A stretch of DNA of 64,000 bases from Actinomycetaceae bacterium. Lineage in GTDB: Bacteria > Actinomycetota > Actinomycetes > Actinomycetales > Actinomycetaceae. Location of the stretch: the NCBI GenBank assembly GCA_030524055.1, contig JAUNHH010000002.1, positions 242,666 to 306,665 on the forward strand, given 5' to 3'. The notes below the pieces were generated by a model. It made no database searches, had not been told where the DNA came from, and was given only the letters and a program-made list of their open reading frames with translations. Shown piece after piece: positions 43,637-51,584 of the stretch (its first letter is position 1; every line of letters starts with the position of its first letter). Position numbers and translations under genes: made by a program.

Positions 43637-44698
43637 CTATTGCCCGAACCATTGAGCAACGGCCCCTGTTAAGGCGCGCTCAAAGGCTAGATCAGAGTGA
43701 TCAGCATTGACCCAGGCAATAAAGTCCCCACCAGTGAGCGCATTTAATTGTGCGCGCGCCGACGCAGGATCTTCTAAAACCTCGATCAACATATCGGCTG
43801 CTTCGTCGAGGTCGCTCCACAAATAGGGATAGCCTTCCGGTAAAAGATCTTGTGCCCAGGGAACATCCGGGAAAATCCCAATCGCACCTGCCCCGAGAGC
43901 TTCTACGCAGCCCAATCCATAGGCTTCCTCGGGGGAGGTTGCCACAAATGCAGTGGTTCGTGATAGCGCCGCCCAATAGTCAGTGCGGTCAGTTAATAGT
44001 GACTCAATGCTCACCCAATCCCGTGTAGCAATAGAGCGCGCCACATCAGACTCTAAATGTGCCTCATGAAGGCGCATTTCTACGCGGAAATCGACGTCAG
44101 GTGCAAGAGTGCGCGCGGTATCGATGACCTCAATAAAATCCTGCGGCCTTTTACGGGCGGAGAGAACAATCGACGGATACATCACAATAGGAATCCGCGG
44201 ATCATGACGTTCCTGGACGTGAGCCAGGCGGAAACCTGGATTTACCCATTCAAGACGTAAACTCTCGGCGATCTCTGCCACGGTCCATTGTTCAACCAGG
44301 TCGCGGACTTCTTCGGCATGTCGTCGGGACCCTGCAAAGGTTGGGAAGAGTGCGCAGGAAAGGGCAACAGTAGAAATCTCTCGAATGTCCTCTAGCAGCG
44401 TTGTCGGCCACCAGAGGAAATTCATGACCGAGGCCGGGGACTGCCCGCCGTCACGTAGGCGATTCCATAGCGCGGGCGAATCCATCACATCCATATTGAT
44501 AATCACGGTATCCGCAGGGTCTAAAAACTCCAGTGGCACTATATCGAGCGTGTCGCTGTGGAAAGGCTCAGGACCAATCAATACCGCTTCGGGAAAAAGA
44601 CGAAGAAGGCGGCGCAGCAAGGTGGCGCCTGTATCTTTGCCGCTCACGTGACCTTTGTCATCCACGATGGTGGCGTCTCGTTTAATGGCGATTCGCAT
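43637..44698 (-). CDS. GT-B-type glycosyltransferase, substrate unknown
   Basis: 353 residues, soluble. The C-terminal half has the nucleotide-sugar region of GT-B enzymes: FVATSPEEAYGLGCVEALGAGAIGIFPD, with the conserved E-x7-E spacing, preceded by a likely Rossmann segment (IPIVMYPSIVLSARKRPQDFIEVI). The N-terminal half is less typical (MRIAIKRDATIVDDKGHVSG). No partner glycan genes are nearby, so the acceptor is unknown. GAGGAGG ribosome site 5 bases before the ATG. It ends 4 bases from the convergent hemG-like gene with no terminator between. Confidence 0.68.
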   Translation of the reverse strand: MRIAIKRDATIVDDKGHVSGKDTGATLLRRLLRLFPEAVLIGPEPFHSDTLDIVPLEFLDPADTVIINMDVMDSPALWNRLRDGGQSPASVMNFLWWPTTLLEDIREISTVALSCALFPTFAGSRRHAEEVRDLVEQWTVAEIAESLRLEWVNPGFRLAHVQERHDPRIPIVMYPSIVLSARKRPQDFIEVIDTARTLAPDVDFRVEMRLHEAHLESDVARSIATRDWVSIESLLTDRTDYWAALSRTTAFVATSPEEAYGLGCVEALGAGAIGIFPDVPWAQDLLPEGYPYLWSDLDEAADMLIEVLEDPASARAQLNALTGGDFIAWVNADHSDLAFERALTGAVAQWFGQ

Positions 44699-44844
44699 AA
44701 TGACCTCCTCGTCGTGCTGGGCCTTGTCTCGATCCTGCCACTGTCACGTCGCATACGCGCGCAAATGGCGGAAGATGAGATCAAGAAGCTCCTGGTGTGA
44801 GAGTAACTCACCCAAATGTGGGTGGGGTAGGGGACACTTGGCCC

Positions 44845-46089
44845 ATGGGAGAAATGTTCATTGCCGTTATTGGGATGCTTATCGCTCTTATCGTAGGTAT
44901 TGGTATCGGCGCGGTGATTATGCGTGATCGTCTAAGCCGAGATTTTGAGGTAACTACTGCTCGCCTCCAGGCCCAGGTAGAGTCCAGCCAGCAGCTCGTT
45001 GACGAGGCAACTGCAGCTCGGCACCATCTCGACCGCGAATTGGAGGCGCGCCGGCGCGCTGAAGAAGATGCGCGTATTGATGTCGTGCGGATGTTGGGGC
45101 CAATAAGTGCCCGTCTTCAGGATATGTCTACTGCTGTTGCGCAAATGGAACGCGATCGTTCCACGCAATATGGTGCTTTAGATGAACAAATGAGATGGGC
45201 TCGGGAATCAGACCGGGAATTGCGTCAAATGACGCAGGCTTTAGGTGCCGCTTTGCGGAATTCCTCAATGCGGGGTAGTTGGGGTGAAGCGCAATTGCGG
45301 ACTATTGTCGAAAGCGCTGGCCTTTTAGAGCGAGTACATTTCAACACTCAGGTGGCTATTGATACTCCCGAGGGTAAAGGTCGGCCTGATATGGTGATCT
45401 ACCTACCCGGAAATAAAGCGATCCCTGTGGATGCGAAAGTCCCTTTTGATTCCTATTTAGAGGCAGTGGCCATCCCAGAAAATGCTGATGGGGAAGAAGC
45501 GCATCGCCGACAGTCCTTAATGAAATCCCACGTTAAGGCAGTGAGACGCCATATTGATGCCCTTGCCCAGCGCCGTTATTGGGATGGGCTAGAAGGGGCT
45601 CCAGAACTAGTTATTGCCTTTATTCCTTCGGAATCATTGCTTAGTTCTGCCTACTATGCAGATCCCAGTTTAATGGAGTATGCCTTTAGTAAACATGTCG
45701 CATTGGCGTCACCAGTGTCATTAATGTCTGTTTTGCGCACCATTGAATACTCGTGGCGTCAGGATCAAATTTCCCGTCAGGCTGGGGAAATTCTTGATCT
45801 TGCACGGGACCTGTATTCGCGGTTATCTGTTGTTGGTGGACATGTGCAGAAAATGCGGAAATCCCTAGAGGAGCACGTCAAGGCATGGAACTCTTTTGCG
45901 GCGTCATTTGAATCGCGTTTTCTTGTCGCTGCGCGTCGTCTCGATCATGTGGATGGGACTCGTCAGATCGACACGGTGGAGGAGGTTGTCGAACCGATTC
46001 GTATGCTCAGTTCCCCAGAATTGTCTGGTACGTGGTCGCTATCCACTGACGAGGGCGGGGTTGCCTCCAGCAAGCATGGTGAGATCTAA
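44845..46089 (+). CDS. rmuC: DNA recombination protein RmuC
   Basis: 414 residues. One N-terminal transmembrane segment (about 4-26, FIAVIGMLIALIVGIGIGAVI), a coiled coil (about 30-120, rich in Arg/Glu/Gln), and a nuclease-like domain: MRGSWGEAQLRTIVESAGL, GRPDMVIYLPGNKAIPVDAKVPFDSYLEA (DAKxP core), RHIDALAQRRYWDGLEGAPELVIAFIPSES. RmuC limits DNA inversions at short inverted repeats. ATG 44845 is supported by GACACT six bases before it. An exact 12-mer copy (46049) encodes DEGG near the C-terminus. Confidence 0.91.
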   Translation: MGEMFIAVIGMLIALIVGIGIGAVIMRDRLSRDFEVTTARLQAQVESSQQLVDEATAARHHLDRELEARRRAEEDARIDVVRMLGPISARLQDMSTAVAQMERDRSTQYGALDEQMRWARESDRELRQMTQALGAALRNSSMRGSWGEAQLRTIVESAGLLERVHFNTQVAIDTPEGKGRPDMVIYLPGNKAIPVDAKVPFDSYLEAVAIPENADGEEAHRRQSLMKSHVKAVRRHIDALAQRRYWDGLEGAPELVIAFIPSESLLSSAYYADPSLMEYAFSKHVALASPVSLMSVLRTIEYSWRQDQISRQAGEILDLARDLYSRLSVVGGHVQKMRKSLEEHVKAWNSFAASFESRFLVAARRLDHVDGTRQIDTVEEVVEPIRMLSSPELSGTWSLSTDEGGVASSKHGEI

Positions 46090-46156
46090 GGAGGGGCCAG
46101 TAGTTGCCAGCCGTGTGTTGATGAAGCCAGAGTGGGACATGGAATGGAAATGCACT

Positions 46157-46714
46157 TTAACGGCGGATAAAGGTGTGGATTTTCCAGCGTGCATCGCCGG
46201 AGGTTTCCCGCCAATCGCTGTCACTGCGTTCCGGGTCAACGATCCAGATATTCTCATCAATCGTGGGGGCATGAACAAGGCCTTCCCGGCCAGACACAGC
46301 TAAATCTAGGTAGGAGATGACCAGCTCATCCACCACATCCATTGTGTCCGCGTAGACCTTGCCGCCACCAGTAATCCAGATAGTGTCACTACCGTGGTCC
46401 TGTGCCCATTTTTCTGCCGTCTCCAGGGCATCAGCCATGGAATGGGCGAGCACAGCGCCAGGGGCGTTGTAATTGGATCTACGGGTCAATACGACATTGA
46501 GTCGCCCTGGTAGTGCCCTGCCGAGCGCCTCCCACGAAGCCCTGCCCATAATCACCGGGCAGCCCATTGTGGTGGATTTAAAGTGGGCGAAATCAGCGGG
46601 CACATGCCAGAGCATGTCCGTTCCTGACCCTAAAACGCCATTCTCATCCTGCGCCCAGATTGATGCCAGGCGCAGAGGCATCGTCTTTGTGGCCCCGCCC
46701 TCGTGAATGGTCAT
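46157..46714 (-). CDS. folA: dihydrofolate reductase
   Basis: Reduces dihydrofolate to tetrahydrofolate with NADPH. 185 residues from ATG 46714, or 174 from ATG 46681: [33 protein letters not shown] (catalytic Asp and W-H-V-P), [47 protein letters not shown]. The 46714 start lies in the thyA stop (ATGA) with AGGTGG 6 bases before. But codons 3-7 fall on an exact 12-mer copy (46693-46704), so the shorter start is also reasonable. It follows thyA in one operon, coupling dTMP synthesis to folate recycling. Confidence 0.93.
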   Translation of the reverse strand: MTIHEGGATKTMPLRLASIWAQDENGVLGSGTDMLWHVPADFAHFKSTTMGCPVIMGRASWEALGRALPGRLNVVLTRRSNYNAPGAVLAHSMADALETAEKWAQDHGSDTIWITGGGKVYADTMDVVDELVISYLDLAVSGREGLVHAPTIDENIWIVDPERSDSDWRETSGDARWKIHTFIRR

Positions 46715-47526
46715 ACTGCCACCTGCGCAGAAATACGTGGATGGTGCTGATATCCCTCAATCGCAATATCCGCAAAGTCGTAATCGACAATAGATGCCGC
46801 TTGATGGAGGCGCAATTGGGGGAAAGGGTACGGGGCCCGAGAAAGTTGTTCTTTCACCTGCTCATGATGATTCGCATAAATATGGCAGTCCCCGCCACTC
46901 CAAATAAAATCGCCCACCTCTAAGCCTGCCTGCTGGGCAAACATATGGGTCAGTAGGGAATAGGAAGCAATATTAAAAGGCACTCCAAGGAACATATCTG
47001 CACTACGCTGATATAACTGCAAAGAGAGCCGGCCATTAGCCACGTATAACTGGAAAAATGCGTGGCAGGGCTCTAAAGCCATTTCCGGTAAATCACCAAC
47101 ATTCCACGCTGACACAATCATTCGCCGCGAGTCAGGATTGGTGCGAAGTGTCTCCATTACCTGGGAAATCTGATCGATAAAACGGCCATCTCCGGCATTC
47201 CATGATCGCCACTGCACCCCATAAACGGGCCCAAGATCCCCATTACTATCAGCCCATTCATTCCAAATCCGGATGCCGTGCTCCTGCAGCCAGCCGATAT
47301 TAGATTCGCCCCGCAAGAACCACAGTAATTCCCCAACCACGCCTTTGAAATAGACGCTTTTCGTGGTGATCAGCGGAAAACCCATGCTGAGGTCATAACG
47401 CAATTGCGCCCCAAAAAGAGAACGCGTACCCACCCCAGTTCGATCCGCTTTTTCAGTACCCTCGGCAAGAATCTTCGCCAGAAGGTCTTCATATTGACGG
47501 TCGATTTCTGGGGTGGGTGTCGTCAT
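46711..47526 (-). CDS. thyA: thymidylate synthase (ThyA)
   Basis: Methylates dUMP to dTMP using methylene-tetrahydrofolate. 271 residues: [57 protein letters not shown], nucleophile C154 in [33 protein letters not shown] and [16 protein letters not shown]. Leaderless start: TAGGAT, CACCCC, ATG 47526, with the -10 element inside a perfect palindrome. Overlaps folA by 4 bases. Confidence 0.96.
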   Translation of the reverse strand: MTTPTPEIDRQYEDLLAKILAEGTEKADRTGVGTRSLFGAQLRYDLSMGFPLITTKSVYFKGVVGELLWFLRGESNIGWLQEHGIRIWNEWADSNGDLGPVYGVQWRSWNAGDGRFIDQISQVMETLRTNPDSRRMIVSAWNVGDLPEMALEPCHAFFQLYVANGRLSLQLYQRSADMFLGVPFNIASYSLLTHMFAQQAGLEVGDFIWSGGDCHIYANHHEQVKEQLSRAPYPFPQLRLHQAASIVDYDFADIAIEGYQHHPRISAQVAV

Positions 47527-47531
47527 GGGGT

Positions 47532-47546
47532 GATCCTACTAGGATC
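47532..47546. promoter_or_regulatory. palindromic -10 region of thyA
   Basis: GATCCTACTAGGATC is a perfect 7-bp palindrome around one base. Read from either strand it gives TAGGAT: on the minus strand as the thyA -10 element, on the plus strand facing away. This allows divergent transcription from one site, or binding of a dimeric repressor. Confidence 0.5.
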
Positions 47547-47614
47547 GACGCGCGCGCTCCTCCTCAGCCAAATAGCGGCTATTTTGCTGTCTCAAACGTC
47601 CACGACAGCACGAA

Positions 47615-48343
47615 TTACTTCGGAAGTCGCAATTGCGCATAAGCGCTTTCGACGGGGCCCTCATGTGTGTTATCCACATCCACGGCAATACCATCAATAA
47701 AGGACTGAGGTGCCGGCCCCAAGGCCATTTCCAAACCCTCGATGACATTATTCGCTAGGGATTTTCCAATACCCCAGCCGACAGCAGCGCCAATACCAAA
47801 AGGCACTAAACGTCCCACCGTATTTGCTACGGCAGAACGAGCAATACGTCTCTGAACCCATTTCATCATCAGCTTATTAAAGCGTTCCGCTGACAGGGTT
47901 TGAATATTGAGGAAAGAGGACCTAAACCACGAAACCGCACGAATACCGACCTGTGCGGAAATGAGTTCGGCCCCTTCCTCACCGGTCAGTGCTGCCAATA
48001 CGAGGGCGGTGCGTTTAGCAGGGTCGCGAATATCGAGCCCATGGAGATGGGCCACAAGAAGGGCGTGGTGAGCGGCCTCGGAAATGAAAGCCACGAGTTG
48101 TGCACTCGATGCTGCTACTGACACTGCTGTCCCTGCGCCTGGCAGAGCTGCTGCCCCACCGACGGCAGCGGATTCGAGGCTCACTCGCCGAATAAAACGA
48201 CGATTTGCCACTTCCAGCAGTTCAGCTGGCGTCAGATGGGGGAATTCTTCGCGCAGGTTTTTGGCTGAACGCAATGAGACGTCATAGGGAACCATGAGGG
48301 CACGGTCCCAAGCCTGGGTTGCTTTTTGACGCATACTGCTCAT
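47615..48343 (-). CDS. EcsC family protein
   Basis: 242 residues resembling the EcsC domain: helical N-terminus (WDRALMVPYDVSLRSAKNLREEF), AVGGAAALPGAGTAVSVAASSAQLVAF (amphipathic/hydrophobic), RTALVLAALTGEEGAELIS, and a second Gly/Ala-rich hydrophobic helix LVPFGIGAAVGWGIGKSLA near 195. B. subtilis EcsC accompanies the EcsAB transporter but its role is unclear; no EcsAB is here. SD GGAGGAG; 3 bases after osmC, so likely co-transcribed with it. Confidence 0.75.
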   Translation of the reverse strand: MSSMRQKATQAWDRALMVPYDVSLRSAKNLREEFPHLTPAELLEVANRRFIRRVSLESAAVGGAAALPGAGTAVSVAASSAQLVAFISEAAHHALLVAHLHGLDIRDPAKRTALVLAALTGEEGAELISAQVGIRAVSWFRSSFLNIQTLSAERFNKLMMKWVQRRIARSAVANTVGRLVPFGIGAAVGWGIGKSLANNVIEGLEMALGPAPQSFIDGIAVDVDNTHEGPVESAYAQLRLPK

Positions 48344-48346
48344 GTA

Positions 48347-48808
48347 TTACTCCTCCTCCGCGACGACTTCCGAAGTGAAGGTCCGGGTGTAGGGAACGAC
48401 GTGCGTCAGGGTGTGGCCAATGGTGCAATTGCGGTCGATAGCACCTTCAGCGCGGCGCAGAAGAGCCTCCAGCGCATCGGGTTCCACCCCGGATAAGTCT
48501 TGGACCAGTTCAACTTGGAAGGCGCTAAAGCGGTCTTCAGCTTCGATATAGGTCCCTGAAACGCCAATGTACTGGGCGAAATTCTCACCAAGTGCGCCCG
48601 CGAGGCGCACATCAGAACTCATGGCATTGCAGCCAGCGATCGCCAACTTAATCAGGTCACCTGGCGTGAAATGCCCGGGGCCATCACCTACACGGACTTC
48701 AGCCCCCTTGGCATTTCGCGCCACATATTGACGGGTTCCCGTGCGCTCCATATACAGAGCAGGGCCCGGTCCACCTTCGGCGGTTGGAGCTTCAACGTGA
48801 GTATTCAT
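48347..48808 (-). CDS. OsmC/Ohr family peroxidase-type protein
   Basis: 153 residues with the two redox cysteines of the family, in AIAGCNAMSS near residue 60 and DRNCTIGHTL near 128, and the conserved GPGHFTPGDLIKLA block. Members reduce organic hydroperoxides. OsmC, Ohr and YhfA-type subgroups cannot be separated with confidence here. GACAAT 7 bases before the ATG suggests a leaderless start. First gene of a pair with ecsC. Confidence 0.8.
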   Translation of the reverse strand: MNTHVEAPTAEGGPGPALYMERTGTRQYVARNAKGAEVRVGDGPGHFTPGDLIKLAIAGCNAMSSDVRLAGALGENFAQYIGVSGTYIEAEDRFSAFQVELVQDLSGVEPDALEALLRRAEGAIDRNCTIGHTLTHVVPYTRTFTSEVVAEEE

Positions 48809-48849
48809 AGCCTCTATTGTCCCGTCCTGAACCCACTATTGCAGACCAT

Positions 48850-48886
48850 AAAAACGTGAGGCACCCCAGGAAAAACCTGGGGTGCC
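48850..48886 (-). terminator. intrinsic terminator of the DUF2505 gene
   Basis: GGCACCCCAGG/CCTGGGGTGCC is an 11-bp perfect stem with a 5-base loop. On the minus strand it is followed by TCACGTTTTTA. It lies about 95 bases beyond the DUF2505 stop. Confidence 0.75.
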
Positions 48887-48982
48887 GGGTGAGAATCTGT
48901 CCTTCTATCAGTCCAAATAGCGACTAGTCACTGCCATAGTGGCAGTGAAAGGGCCTCATGTCTCACTTTCTTTTCGATTCTG

Positions 48983-49462
48983 TCAGGCTTTCGCTAACCA
49001 TTCAGCGGCCAGAGATTCTTCCACGCTGAGAAGCGCGTCAATACGGGAAGCCACTTCGGATTCAATGCGGCCACCAATAAGCGGGATTGAGACCTTAACC
49101 ACTGCATTAACGTCACGCAGGGTGGAATCACCATTGGCAACCAGGGTGGAGGTTGCCCGAGCTTCTACGGGAGCCTTGCCTGGATCAATAGTGGTGGTGC
49201 CATTCCATGTGCCATTAGCGTCCTGTGTCCAGGTTTCTTCGAGGACGACGCTAATGCCCTTAGGAAGAAGCTTAGAGACCTTGGCGGGAAGGTCTGAGGC
49301 TTCGACGGTAATGGTGGCGCGGACGCGTCCATCGCCTCCTTCAACGACAGCATTATTCAGGCCAGCGCGGGCAATACGCGCCTTCATAAAGTCGGGGTTG
49401 AGGCTGAGGGCGGCGACCTGGTCGGGGGTTGCGGGGTAGTTAATGCTCTTCTTGAGCTCCAT
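48983..49462 (-). CDS. DUF2505 family protein
   Basis: 159 residues. The pattern is that of the actinobacterial DUF2505 family (START/SRPBCC-like fold): KKSINYPATPDQVAALSLNPDFMKARIARAGL at the start, TITVEASDLPAKVSKLLPKGISVVLEETW in the middle, and PLIGGRIESEVASRIDALLSVEESLAAEWLA at the end. ATG 49462 has AGGAG 7 bases upstream. Divergent from pdtaS across about 100 bases. No known function; binding of a hydrophobic ligand is a guess from the fold. Confidence 0.72.
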   Translation of the reverse strand: MELKKSINYPATPDQVAALSLNPDFMKARIARAGLNNAVVEGGDGRVRATITVEASDLPAKVSKLLPKGISVVLEETWTQDANGTWNGTTTIDPGKAPVEARATSTLVANGDSTLRDVNAVVKVSIPLIGGRIESEVASRIDALLSVEESLAAEWLAKA

Positions 49463-49549
49463 GCCATCTCCTGATGTGCGTGAGGTGGGTAAAAAGATGT
49501 ACTCGACGAGGCCGGTGAACACGCGGCCCAGCCATAGTTACAGCGCCAC

Positions 49550-49555
49550 TAGAAT
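49550..49555 (+). promoter_or_regulatory. -10 element of pdtaS (leaderless start)
   Basis: TAGAAT, CGGGCAC, then ATG 49563. It selects this ATG over an in-frame start at 49443, which would run into the divergent gene. Confidence 0.55.
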
Positions 49556-49562
49556 CGGGCAC

Positions 49563-51017
49563 ATGAGAAGCCTGACGCAACTTGCCGAGGAGGCATCGAG
49601 TATTCCGCTGACTGAGAAAGATGTTGACTGGCTCCATCTTCTTCTGGCCGACTGGCAGGTTCTTGCTGACCTTGCCGCTGCGGATCTCGTTTTGTGGTTG
49701 CCCACCAGTAATGAGCGTTTTGTGGCGGTGGCACATTGCCGCCCCGCAACATCAACAACAGTGCATGTCGATGACATTATTGGGCTGTATTTACCGGCTG
49801 CGAGAGAAGTGTCGCTGCGGCGGGCATTGGCAACAGGTCAGGTCATCCGTTCTTCTTCTGCTCGATGGTCAGGCACCTACTCGATGATGGAAACCTGTGT
49901 CCCGGTTTTCCATGATGGCCGCGTTATTGCCGTGGTCACCCGTGAAGCGAATCTGTCTTCTCCGCGCCTGGCTGTTGGCTTTGAAATGTGGACGGTGGGG
50001 GCTGCAGATATTTTGTGCCACATGATTACCCGCGGCGAATATCCTTATGATTCGACGCCAACGGTTGCCACACATGGCGTTCCCCGAGTCCTTGATGGGG
50101 TTGTCCTTCTGGATCCGGAAGGTCGCGTTGAACATGCCACCCCCAATGCTGTGTCGTGTCTGCGCCGCCTGGGGATTCGCTCGAATGTGGTGGGGCGGGT
50201 TCTCGTTCAGGAAGTCACCGAGGTTGTCGGTGAAGAGTATCTGGTTGAGGAATCTTTGCCGGTAGTGGTGATGGGGCGGGCCTCGTGGCGAGCCGAGGTT
50301 TCTGCGCGTGCTTCGACGATTACGATGCGTGCCCTGCCCCTCATTGATGGACGTAAACGGCTTGGCGCAGTGATTTTGACGCGGGATGTCTCAGAGGTAC
50401 GCCGGCGCGAACAAGAACTCATGACGAAGGATGCGACAATCCGCGAAATCCACCATCGCGTGAAAAACAATCTGCAAACAGTGTCCGCGCTGCTGCGCCT
50501 GCAGGCACGTCGTTCCGATCAAGAACCTGTGCGGGCTGCCTTGGCTGAGGCTCAGCGACGCGTTCAAGCCATTGCTATGGTCCACGACGCTCTGTCGCAA
50601 AATGTCGATGAGACCGTTGATTTCGACGAAGTTGCACGCTCTGTGCTGCGAATGAGTGGAGCGGTGGCCGCCACCGATCATTCCGCTGAGGTTATTACGA
50701 CGGGTCGTTTTGGCATTATTCGTGCCGATAAAGCTCAGGCTTTAGCCACTGTTCTCAACGAATTGGTGGCTAATGCGGTTGAACATGGGCTGCGTTATGG
50801 CGATGGTCATGTCATTGTTGATGCCCAACGCAATACGAATTCAATGACAGTAACTGTCAGTGATAATGGGGTGGGAATGATCGAAGGAACCCCAATGAGT
50901 GGGTTGGGTACACAAATTGTCCGGCAAATGGTCCGCGGTGAATTACAGGGCACCATTGAGTGGACTTCGCGCGAGGGCGGAGGCACGGAAGTGATTATTC
51001 GAATGAGCGCCGATTAA
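49563..51017 (+). CDS. pdtaS: PdtaS-type cytosolic sensor histidine kinase
   Basis: 484 residues, no membrane segment. GAF-like N-terminal domain (about 20-150, DLVLWLPTSNERFVAVAHCRP), PAS domain (about 175-285, VLDGVVLLDPEGRVEHATPNAV), the HisKA_2 box EIHHRVKNNLQTVSALLRLQA with phosphoacceptor near H297, and HATPase (VLNELVANAVEHG, VSDNGVGM, GLGTQIVRQMV). Mycobacterial PdtaS with PdtaR (ANTAR) controls RNA-level responses. PdtaR is not in this window. whiB1 lies convergently next door, as in M. tuberculosis. Confidence 0.9.
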   Translation: MRSLTQLAEEASSIPLTEKDVDWLHLLLADWQVLADLAAADLVLWLPTSNERFVAVAHCRPATSTTVHVDDIIGLYLPAAREVSLRRALATGQVIRSSSARWSGTYSMMETCVPVFHDGRVIAVVTREANLSSPRLAVGFEMWTVGAADILCHMITRGEYPYDSTPTVATHGVPRVLDGVVLLDPEGRVEHATPNAVSCLRRLGIRSNVVGRVLVQEVTEVVGEEYLVEESLPVVVMGRASWRAEVSARASTITMRALPLIDGRKRLGAVILTRDVSEVRRREQELMTKDATIREIHHRVKNNLQTVSALLRLQARRSDQEPVRAALAEAQRRVQAIAMVHDALSQNVDETVDFDEVARSVLRMSGAVAATDHSAEVITTGRFGIIRADKAQALATVLNELVANAVEHGLRYGDGHVIVDAQRNTNSMTVTVSDNGVGMIEGTPMSGLGTQIVRQMVRGELQGTIEWTSREGGGTEVIIRMSAD

Positions 51018-51094
51018 CCACCTGGTAAGTCATTCTGCCTATCCCTTTCCTGTGCGTACCTGCCACCTCACCGGTGTAGATACAGGCGCGAAAA

Positions 51095-51122
51095 ATGGGG
51101 CCCGACCTGCGTCGGGCCCCAT
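51095..51122. terminator. bidirectional terminator between pdtaS and whiB1
   Basis: ATGGGGCCCGAC/GTCGGGCCCCAT is a 12-bp perfect stem with a CTGC loop, with an A-run (aaaaa) on the left that becomes a U-run for the whiB1 transcript. Not built on the dispersed 12-mer. Confidence 0.8.
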
Positions 51123-51135
51123 GTGATTGAGGGGT

Positions 51136-51384
51136 TTAGCTAGCGCGACGAGCCCGAGCAGCGCGGCGCTTGTATGAACGACGCTCCTCTTCACTCATGC
51201 CGCCCCAGACGCCAGAATCTTGGTTATTGTCCAATGCCCACTGGAGGCACACTGCCTGAACAGAGCATGTAGCACATACTGCTTTGGCTTCGGTAGCCTG
51301 AGCAATAGCAGGACCAGTGTTACCGATTGGGAAGAATAATTCTGGGTCCACGTTGAGACACGCTGCCTTGCTTCGCCAATCCAT
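51136..51384 (-). CDS. whiB1: WhiB1 iron-sulfur transcription regulator
   Basis: 82 residues. Four [4Fe-4S] cysteines at C9, C37, C40 and C46, the spacing of M. tuberculosis WhiB1, and the G-V-W-G-G turn (SGVWGGMSEEERRSYKRR) followed by a basic DNA-binding tail. The first 30 residues (MDWRSKAACLNVDPELFFPIG) match WhiB1 rather than WhiB2 or WhmD. WhiB1 is an essential nitric-oxide-responsive regulator that binds SigA in mycobacteria. ATG 51384 fits the family N-terminus. The 200-base upstream gap (51385-51584) has a small hairpin CTCGCG-TTT-CGCGAG (51437-51451) and no gene. Confidence 0.93.
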   Translation of the reverse strand: MDWRSKAACLNVDPELFFPIGNTGPAIAQATEAKAVCATCSVQAVCLQWALDNNQDSGVWGGMSEEERRSYKRRAARARRAS

Positions 51385-51584
51385 GTGTCGTGACCTTTCT
51401 CTTCCTCTTGCCATTTACAGGTTGACTCTTTTTCGACTCGCGTTTCGCGAGCGAGTGACTCGACAAGTGTTGACTATCTGAAGCGGGTGGGCAAGAGGTC
51501 CGCTGCACAACTTGTCAGATAGACAGTGTGTTCATCATCACGTTCGACCGCTTGGGCAAATTTTGGGTTAAGCCGATCACCTGA

